A stretch of DNA of 64,000 nt from Raphanus sativus (taxonomy: Eukaryota; Streptophyta; Magnoliopsida; Brassicales; Brassicaceae), in the NCBI RefSeq assembly GCF_000801105.2, contig NC_079515.1, positions 6,262,001-6,326,000 on the forward strand. Direction: 5' to 3'. Of the stretch, positions 56,650 to 64,000 are shown piece after piece; positions within the stretch are counted from its first letter, which is position 1; each line of letters begins with the position of its first letter. A model generated the notes under the pieces. That model ran no database searches, had not been told where the DNA came from, and worked only from the letters and a program-made list of their open reading frames with translations. The position numbers were made by a program, and so were the translations under genes.

Positions 56650-56737
56650 TCAGACATGTAGACGTATTATATCTTCTTATTACCTGAGTCTTGCCTCTTG
56701 TTTCACCAGCTTTGTAGCTTTGTTGGTTAGACGCCAT
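55942..56737 (-). CDS. LEA_4 (group 3) late embryogenesis abundant protein
   Basis: Two exons, 56737-56684 ([18 protein letters not shown]) and 56544-55942, give 218 aa. The middle consists of 11-residue repeats of the [11 protein letters not shown] type, repeated about seven times (about residues 40-110). Further [16 protein letters not shown] segments follow, ending in a Thr/His-rich tail. The protein is highly hydrophilic, with no Cys or Trp. Such proteins are disordered in solution, become helical on drying and protect membranes and proteins in seeds and stressed tissue. The position fits Arabidopsis At3g15670. The 139-bp intron is largely an (AT)n microsatellite. A cluster of ACGTGT motifs upstream supports ABA/desiccation control. 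Nearby repeat units differ mainly by conservative changes, as expected from unequal exchange. Confidence 0.93.
56593..56647. repeat. (AT)n microsatellite inside the LEA intron
   Basis: About 27 uninterrupted AT units occupy 40% of the single 139-bp intron of the LEA gene. It is a likely hypervariable marker. Confidence 0.95.
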
Positions 56738-56840
56738 TTTTCTTTTCTTCAAATGTGCAAATATGAAATGAAAGTTAAAGCTTTTTCTCTAAGTGTTGTT
56801 TGCTGTGTAAAAACTGTGTATTGTCTCCTCAAACCATCGA

Positions 56841-56856
56841 GACATTTATAGTGTGT
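56841..56856 (-). promoter_or_regulatory. TATA box of the LEA gene
   Basis: On the minus strand CACTATAAATGTC (complement of about 56841-56855) provides TATAAATG about 110 bp before the start codon. Confidence 0.55.
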
Positions 56857-56879
56857 CTTGGTCGGTTTGAGAACAAGGT

Positions 56880-57058
56880 ACGTGTTGGCATAGAAGATAC
56901 GTGTATAGCTGCGTGGTGTGTAGAGATTAAAAGCTATTAAATTAGGAGTATGGGTGTTGTACTTTGCGAGTGTTTAGTATGCGGTTTCTCGATCTTGTAC
57001 GTGTTATCCTGTATGGTTGCGACACGTTATGGTTAGTTGAAAGATGCTTGCTACGTGT
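56880..57058 (-). promoter_or_regulatory. ABRE cluster upstream of the LEA gene
   Basis: Five ACGTGT/ACACGT cores lie at 56880-56885, 56899-56904, 56999-57004, 57022-57027 and 57053-57058, within 325 bp of the start codon. ACGTG-core elements bind bZIP factors (ABF/ABI5), and multiple copies are the norm for ABA-responsive LEA promoters. Control by ABA is inferred from this. Confidence 0.7.
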
Positions 57059-57317
57059 CAATACCATAAGTGTGGCGCCGCATGTATAATATCATTATGG
57101 CTATGTTCAGTTTGATCATTTGTATCCCCTGACGGATGTGTACATGTACGTTACACAACAAGAGCTGCATAAGGTTATTCAAGATCAGCTAAAAATCATT
57201 ATTTGCCCCCACTCAACCCAGATTCAAATCTACATGATAATCTGTCTTTATTTAAAATATTTTTTAGATCCGCCAATCAGTTGTCACATGCATGTTCTGA
57301 GGTCTTGTCAAACATAA

Positions 57318-57597
57318 TGTTGTAACCTCACGATAAAACTTAAAGACTTTAAAAAAACCTTCTTCTTATTAGCTCAAGAAACTAACTCAAAACTTGAATT
57401 TTCACAAAACTAAATCTCTAAATCTCACAATGAATGCAAACACACTTGCATATCTTATATAGAGATTGGATAAACACAAACACAATTAGAATAGGAAAAC
57501 CTATTTAGATAACTCCGAACTGGAGTCCTTATCTCTTAAACTATCTCCACTTTCCTTTAACTTAGGATCCAAGTAAGCTTCAAGATTATCCACAACA
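57318..57597 (-). repeat. Copia 3' LTR
   Basis: 280 bp, TGTTGT...ACAACA ends, nearly identical to 61733-62012. It includes TATATAGAG (57457-57466), which may act as a promoter element. Confidence 0.93.
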
Positions 57598-60500
57598 TTC
57601 ACCCCTTTAATCTTGAAGTGAGTGTTCTTCACGTCTTGAACACCAACAAGCTCACGCATCTCCTTGAACTTGATCCTACCAAAGCTTTCGTCAAGATGTC
57701 GGCTTTCTGCAGTGTTCCAGCGATGTGTTCTACTAGTATCTGTCCATTGTCCACGCACTCCCTGATGAAATGGTATCTCTTGTGTATATGCTTGCTCCGT
57801 CCGTGGAACACATGGTTCTTTGTAAGAGCAATTGCAGATTTGTTATCCAACCGTATCACCACTTTCTTGCTTGGCGTCTCGATTACCTCCTCTAGTAGTT
57901 CCTGCAACCAGATGGCCTGTTTAGCCGCTTCAGTAGCCGCCATGAACTCAGCCTCGCACGATGATAGAGCAACAGTCTCCTGTTTTGCTGAGCACCAAGT
58001 AATCAGGCAGTTGTTCAAGTAGAACATGTGACCAGTTGTGCTTCGTCCATCATCTTTGTCCACATTGTGTGAACTGTCTGAATAACCGATCAACTCAGAG
58101 CAGCCTGTCCGTAAGAAAGTGAGTCCAAAAGAACACGTCCCCTTGAGATACCGAAGTACCTGCTTCAATGCTGCACTGTGGCTCTCCTTAGGTTCGTGCA
58201 TATACCTGCTCAAAACACCAACGGAGAATGCCATATCTGGACGAGTATGTAAGAGATATCGTAGACACCCAATTACTCTTTTGTACTCCTTATCATCTAC
58301 ATTCCTTCTTCCTGAGCTTTGGAAAAGTTCAAGCCAGCATCCATAGGAATCTGTACAGAGTTACACTCTGTCATGCCTGTTTCCTCCAAAATCCTCTTAG
58401 CGTAGCTTTCTTGTTTCAATGTAATTCCTCCATCAAACTGTATGACTTTGATTCCCAAATAATAGGTAAGCAAGCCAAGATCACTCATATCAAACTTTGA
58501 TGCCATTCCTGCTTTGAACTCTTCTATCATCTCTAGTTTGGACCCGGTGATGAGCAAGTCGTCTACATATACCGCCACTAGCAGTAAATCATGATTCTCT
58601 CTTATCCTATACAAAGATGGTTCCTTGCTGCACTTGAAAAACTCTAGCTCCTTAAGCACTTTATTTAACTTCTCATTTCAAGCACGCGGTGCCTGCTTTA
58701 AACCGTAAAGTGCTTTTCTCAATTTGTAGACCTTACTCTCGCTCCCTTTGATAACGAACCCCTCTGGTTGTGTTACATAAACACACTCCTTGAGATCACC
58801 GTTCAAGAACGCTGTCTTGACATCTAAATGATGAACTTGCCACCCTCTTGACGCAGCTAAACCAATGATGAACCTCACTGTCTCAATACGTGCCACAGGA
58901 GCAAATACTTCTTCATAATCAACTCCATGCCTCTGGATATATCCCTTTGCAACAAGCCTTGATTTGTGTTTATTTGTTGTACCATCAGAGTTCCTTTTAA
59001 TCTTAAACACCCACTTAAGACCAATGGCTTTTGCTCCTTCCGGCAACTCAACTAGCTCCCATGTGTTGTTTCTTACGATGGAGTCAATCTCGGCCTCACA
59101 TGCATCAATCCAAACTTGTTCTTGAATAGCCTCCTTGAAGTCCCAAGGTTCATCGTTGATAAGAAGAAGCAACTTTTCACCCTCTACTTCAGCCATATAA
59201 ATGTAGTCATCCAAGTAGCTAGGTGGCCTACTGACTCTTGTTGATCGCCTCAGTAAATCATGTACCTGCTCTGTATCTGATAGAGGCAATTCTGTATTGT
59301 CTTCCTCTGTTTCCTCTGTTTCCCCTGTGACGACTTTTTTTTTCTGTGTTCTTCTTCTGTTATTACTTCTTCTTCTCGTTCAATACCATTGTTACCATAG
59401 ACTCCAAAGCTGATTTTAAACATCCCTGGTTGCTCAACTACTTCGTTTTCGGTTGTTTTCCACTTCCAGCCTCTGCTCTCATCGAAAACAACATCACGAC
59501 TCACCACTACCTTCCGAGACGTAGGATCCATCAGTCTATAGGCCTTAGAGCCAGGTTCAGTTCCTAGGTTCACAAGCACTCTGCTACGATCATCAAGCTT
59601 TCGTAGGTGCTTTTGCTTTGCAGGCTTTGCGAATCCTAAACATCCAAACACTCTTAGATGATCAACATTAGGCTTCTTTCCTTTGAATGCTTCGTATGGC
59701 GTCTGTGATACTAAGCTTCTAGTAGAGATTCTGTTGATCAAATATGTTGAATGTCGAGCAACTTCTCCCCACAGATAATTTGGAACTGACATGTGCTTAA
59801 GAATGCTTATGATCATCTCTAGCAGGGTCCTATTCCTACGTTCCACCACGCCATTATGCTGAGGAGAATAAGGTGCAGTGAGGTGTCGAGTGATCCCTGA
59901 GATTTCGCCAGAACTGCTTGAACTCATTGGAAGTGAATCTCCTCCTCTATCAGTTCTGAACGTTCTGATTTTCTCTTTTGTTTCTCCTTCTATGACAACT
60001 TTGAATCTTTTAAATTTCTCAAACGCCTCACTCTTTTCCTGCAGCAAGATAGACCACATATAGCGACTATGATCATCAATTAAAACAAATATGTATCGAC
60101 ACCCTCCTGCAGTTGGTTGCGTGATAGGACCACATATGTCTCCATGAACAAGTTCAAGTATTTTCTCTGCTCGGTAAGATGTTGCATTCGGGAAGGGCTG
60201 TCTCGTCTGTTTCCCAAGTAAACAAGCAGTGCAGGTTTCTTTATCAATACTCAACTCAGGTATACCAATAGTTAGTTGATGCTTTATCATAGTCTTCAAT
60301 GTGTTTACTCCTAAGTGTCCCAAGCGTGCGTGCCATCTGCTGTAGTCATTCAGAACTGAAGCTTGAAAACAAATAGTGGGAACAATATCCATTGGCACCT
60401 TATATAACCGATTCATTGATCTTTTAGCTTTGACAATGAGATTTCCTTCTTTGTCATGAAGTGTAAGATCTCCCTCTTTCATTCTTACTTCACATCCAGC

Positions 60501-61688
60501 TTCAGTGGCTTGACCAAGGCTAATGATGTTACTTTTTAAGTCCGGTATGTAGTAAACATCAGCAAGTATCTTCTGTCCTCCGTTCTGACTCACAAATAGT
60601 ATTGAGCCTTTGCCCTTGATATCAACCCTCGAGTCATCTCCGAACCGAACTTTTCCAGTAACACTTTCATCCAATGACTTGAAATAGTCCCTTATACCAG
60701 TCATATGGTTGCTTGCCCCATTATCAAGATACCACACACGGATACTGTCACCATCACATTCAAACTCCTTCGGCTTCACATTATTTTCGTTTAGAAAAAC
60801 CATCTCGTGAAGCAGTAGTTTATCAGCTTCTTGTGTCTCGTCGTTCTTTGCCTCATATGCTTCTTGCAGTTTCAAGAGCCTGTCAGGACAAGTCGTTGCA
60901 AAGTGACCCACTTTGTCACACCGAAAACAAGTAATCTTTGAATAGTCAACTTCTCTTCCAAATCTTCCACGACCTCGTCCTCTACCATACCTTCCTCCAC
61001 GACCTCTGCCTCTATATTCTCCATAGGACTGAGTGCTTTCTGAATCAGAATTAGCGTACATTAGCTTAGTTTGATCACTTTGTGTGACCTCTTCTTCTTC
61101 ACTAATTCTCTCCTCATACGCTTTCATCCTCCCAACTATATCCTCAAACTTAGTCTCTTTTAGGTTGAGGAGTTGCTCTAGTGAAACTACCATATGTATG
61201 TACTTCTTCCTCGGTAAACTCTTGAGAAACTTCTTCACCAGCTTTGTTTCATCTATGGCTTCTCCTAGAGCGACTGATCGAGAAGATAATTCTGATAACT
61301 TGCCAACAAAGTCATCGATTTTATCACTGTCCTTCATCTTTAATCGATCAAACTCTTCACTTAAGGTTTGCAATCTTGCTTCTCTCACCCTCTCAGCTCC
61401 TACATGTCTGGATTTAATGGCCTCCCATACTTTCTTCGCCGTGTCGAGCTCTCCTACTTGTAGAATAAGCACCTCAGGGACTGATTGAAAAATCAATGCT
61501 ATCGCCATGTTATTTTTCTTATTATCATCTGACTCTGTTTCTACAAGTTCCCAAACTTCATGAAATTTAAGGAGTATCTTCATCCTAATAGACCACACCG
61601 TATAGTTTGTTGCAGACAGCATCGGACAGTTAATGGTCGAAGACGAAGGTACCTTTGGTTTGTTAACTATGGTTGAAAGGTCTCCCAT
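57598..61688 (-). pseudogene. Copia gag-pol, interrupted
   Basis: The frame starts at 61688 (MGDLSTIVNKP). Domains in order: a UBN2-type Gag, a CCHC knuckle (CFRCDKVGHFATTC), an aspartic protease region with DNGASNHM in place of the usual DTG/DSG, and the GAG-pre-integrase zinc site (HARLGHLG, CTACLLGKQ). Next come the integrase core (FVLIDDHSRY, TAPYSPQHNGVVERRNR), RT ([23 protein letters not shown]) and RNase H (SCEAEFMAATEA, RLDNKSAIAL). The frame is broken at an A-run near 59334-59342, by a premature TGA near 58676, and by one-base shifts near 58285 and 57685. The integrase DDE region near 59930 also looks altered (SLPMSSSSSGEI). About 4 kb, typical of a complete Copia polyprotein. Confidence 0.93.
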
Positions 61689-61732
61689 GGTTGACAGAAT
61701 CTGCAAATCGCTTTGGCTCTGATACCAAATAT

Positions 61733-62012
61733 TGTTGTAACCTCACGATAAAACTTAAAGACTTTAAGAAAACCTTCTTCTTATTAGCTCAAGAAACTAA
61801 CTCAAAACTTGAACTCTCACAAAACCAAATCTCTAAATCTCACAATGAATGCAAACACACTTGCATATCTTATATAGAGATTGGATAAACACAAACACAA
61901 TTAGAATAGGAAAACCTATTTAGATAACTCCGAACCGGAGTCCTTATCTCTTAAACTATCTCCACTTTCCTATAACTTAGGATCCAAGTAAGCTTCAAGA
62001 TTATCCACAACA
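61733..62012 (-). repeat. Copia 5' LTR
   Basis: 280 bp, with the same ends as the 3' LTR and six differences by eye. The primer-binding site lies 5 nt inside the element from its edge. Confidence 0.93.
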
Positions 62013-62299
62013 AAACAATCAAACATACAATAAAAATACTCTTTACCAGTTCGCTGATCAAAATTTTGAATATTTTATAGAAATATCGGACAACTTCGAG
62101 GTTTAGTCCTTGAACTATGCACTCAGCTCCACATATACTTAGCCTTGTTATACGTGTGACAACTAGCCAATGAAAATACTTGACCACGTTGAATCAAATG
62201 ATGATAGTATGATATAATGCTTTCCTAAAAGTATATACTACCACATACGTTTTTGAGTGACGCCACTACATGTGATATCATAACGGTCACAATTAAATA
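62013..62299. other. Short spacer between Copia and LINE
   Basis: Only 287 bp of AT-rich DNA; no gene is seen. Confidence 0.5.
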
Positions 62300-62302
62300 G
62301 TG

Positions 62303-64000
62303 TTTCAGAGATGGCTCTCTTCGGGGTTATGCAGGAGAGCTGAACTGGATGGCTCTCTTCAGGGTGTTCGTGTAGCGAGGGGCAGTCCCCGAGTCAATCA
62401 TCTGTTGTTCGCCGATGACACCATGATGTTTTGTAATTCCTCTGCTACTAGCTGCCACTCACTGATCCAAATCCTCAAAGACTACGAGAAAGCTTCCGGA
62501 CAGAAAGTCAATATCTCCAAATCGTCTATCACTTTCTCTATAAAAACACCACAAGAGATCAAGACTATTGCAAAAGATATATTGGGAATACAGAAAGAAG
62601 GAGGAGTGGGGAAGTACTTAGGCCTCCCCGAACACTTTGGGAGAAAGAAGAAAGATTTATTTACCTCTATAGTCGATAGGATCCGTCAACGAGCTGCTAA
62701 CTGGTCTACTCGATTCTTATCAAGAGCAGGGAAGCTCACGATGATGAAAGCGGTTCTAACAGCTATCCCCACCTATGCTATGTCTTGCTTTCAATTGCCA
62801 GGAAGCCTCTGCAAGAGGATACAATCTTGTCTCACTCGCTTATGGTGGGATAAATCTGCAGACAAAAAGGACATGTGTTGGTTATCGTGGGATAAACTGA
62901 AAAAACCAAAGTCATGTGGAGGACTTGGTCTGAGGGATATACATCTGTTCAATCAAGCACTCTTAGCTAAGATTGCTTGGCGCATCCTTACCTCACCTGG
63001 TTGCCTCCTAGCTCGCGTCCTCACCGGAAAGTACTGCCACAAGAAGGCTTTTCTCGATGCTCTTGTCCCTTCAGTCTGCTCTCACGGCTGGAGAAGCATT
63101 CTTCATGGTCGAGACTTGCTCAAAGAGAACCTGGGAAAGGCCATAGGGAATGGTCAGAACACAAGAGTCTGGAGAGATTCTTGGATATCAACAACCAGCC
63201 CTCTAAAACCCTATGGCCCAATCCATGAAGCGGCCCTAAACTTGAGAGTCTCAGACCTCCTAACTGATGATCTAAAATGGAACACAAGTAGAATCAACAA
63301 GTTCCTACCTGAGCTTACTACTCAAATCCGCTGCATCAAACCAAGTAAGGAAGGAGCTGACGACTCCTATATTTGGCTGCCCCTCCAGTCAGGTATCTAC
63401 ACCACCAAGTCTGGCTATAAAGCTCTGACACAGAGTGATCTTCCCCCGCACCCACCAGCTGGAACAATCATTAACACCAACGCCCCTGAATTCAATTGGA
63501 TAAAAGAGGTTTGGGCTGTTAAAACGGCTCCAAAGCTTAAGCTATTCCTATGGGCTTTAATACAAGGAGCCTTACCGGTGGGGTCGGAACTTCAACGTCG
63601 AGGAATGGTCTCAGCTGCTCCTTGTCCACGCTGCAAGCAACTTGAATCTCCACTACATATGTTTTTTCATTTCCCATTCGCAAAGGAAGTCTGGAGTAGG
63701 ATTCCACTACGCGCACAACTCCATCTTGCAAACGAGACAGACGTCAAAGCTATCATATCCCTCGTCAGAGATTCGGTTTGCCTGGATAAGAATCCCGATC
63801 CTTCCTTGAATCTGTTGGGCTCTGTGGTCGGCTAGGAACAAACTAATTTTCGAGGATAAGACTTCACCTCCCTCGGAGGTAGTCACGAAAGGGATCGCTG
63901 CAGCTTTGGAATGGGATCACGCTCAAGAACAGACTCCACCGAACCAGAATCCCACCTCATCAATCAGAGGCAGTAACCGAATGGCAGAAACCGCTTCACT
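62303..64000 (+). pseudogene. 5'-truncated LINE ORF2 remnant, running off the window
   Basis: The plus-strand frame begins just upstream of the RT motif HLLFADDTMMFC. It continues through GGVGKYLGLPEHFGRKKKDL, SRAGKLTMMKAVLTAIPTYA and GGLGLRDIHLFNQALLAKIA, then the zf-RVT region (CPRCKQLESPLHMFFHF). These are standard plant L1-type ORF2 sequences. A frameshift near 63815 moves the continuation (WSARNKLIFEDKTSP) into the next frame, leading towards the RNase H-like domain at the window edge. The endonuclease and the first RT blocks are missing. A 13-nt phrase GATGGCTCTCTTC is repeated at 62310 and 62349, close to the truncation point. It belongs to a different subfamily from the LINE in GRXS15. 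Confidence 0.9.

Larger units (their letters stand above)
57318..62012 (-). mobile_element. Full-length Copia LTR retrotransposon
   Basis: Two 280-bp LTRs (61733-62012 as 5' LTR, 57318-57597 as 3' LTR) start TGTTGTAACCTCACG on the plus strand and end TTATCCACAACA. They differ at six positions by eye (about 2%), which indicates a recent insertion. The primer-binding site TGGTATCAGAGC (complement of 61716-61727) is the initiator-Met type common in plant Copia. A polypurine tract AAAGGGGTGAA abuts the 3' LTR. The gag-pol between has several frame breaks, so the copy is not autonomous. No adjacent 5-bp duplication is evident. The 9-mer TCAAACATA occurs 1 nt outside one LTR and 6 nt outside the other. 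Confidence 0.95.

Noticed and set aside
55936..56661. Long plus-strand open frame over the LEA gene
   Set aside because: It is the antisense of the LEA 11-mer repeats and of the AT microsatellite; the repetitive coding sequence leaves the opposite strand open by composition.

Overview
The window is plant nuclear DNA from a member of the mustard family, most likely tribe Brassiceae (Brassica/Raphanus type). The evidence is AT-rich intergenic DNA, plant GT-AG introns, plant-only protein families (NPH3, ATG8i-type ATG8, PPR, LEA_4), and a gene order that matches, from memory, Arabidopsis thaliana chromosome 3 from about At3g15550 to At3g15670. I cannot tell the species or subgenome from sequence alone.

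Collinear host genes, left to right: a plant-specific coiled-coil protein (10295-12814, +); an NPH3-domain protein without BTB (12932-14829, -); ATG8i (16970-17725, -); a tRNA-Phe-like gene with a shortened T-loop (17878-17949, +); a mitochondrial-type PPR protein (20018-21988, -) divergent from a BAH+RRM protein related to ASI1/IBM2 (23443-26377, +); two tandem cytochrome c oxidase subunit 5b genes (27766-29345 and 29806-31881, +); an acyl-protein thioesterase-like hydrolase (38741-40278, +); the mitochondrial CGFS glutaredoxin GRXS15 (40569-43597, -); and a LEA_4 protein (55942-56737, -). Compared with my memory of the Arabidopsis segment, several genes between the BAH gene and COX5b (around At3g15610-15630) are absent. 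That fits fractionation after the Brassica genome triplication.

The rest is a dense transposon landscape. The left flank (1-9640) holds a PIF/Harbinger MITE, a Mutator-like element with long inverted repeats that carries a GRF zinc-finger gene and a broken PB1-like gene, a Copia remnant, and a diverged local duplication. Gene introns and spacers hold two SINEs with target-site duplications (TSDs), a Sadhu-like retroposon with a 15-bp TSD, and two hAT-like MITEs with 8-bp TSDs. The region 44117-50688 is a nest of Helitrons, followed by a foldback-within-foldback element with a 9-bp TSD (53134-54491). The right edge has a young Copia element with two 280-bp LTRs (57318-62012) and a 5'-truncated LINE running off the window.

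The most interesting locus is GRXS15. A 5'-truncated LINE, itself carrying a MITE, sits in intron 1 immediately beside the 3' splice site, so that the TSD duplicated the polypyrimidine region. A downstream intron appears to be only 31 nt long. This copy may be decaying or may need unusual splicing. The same window encodes a relative of the ASI1/IBM2 factor, which handles genes with heterochromatic introns.
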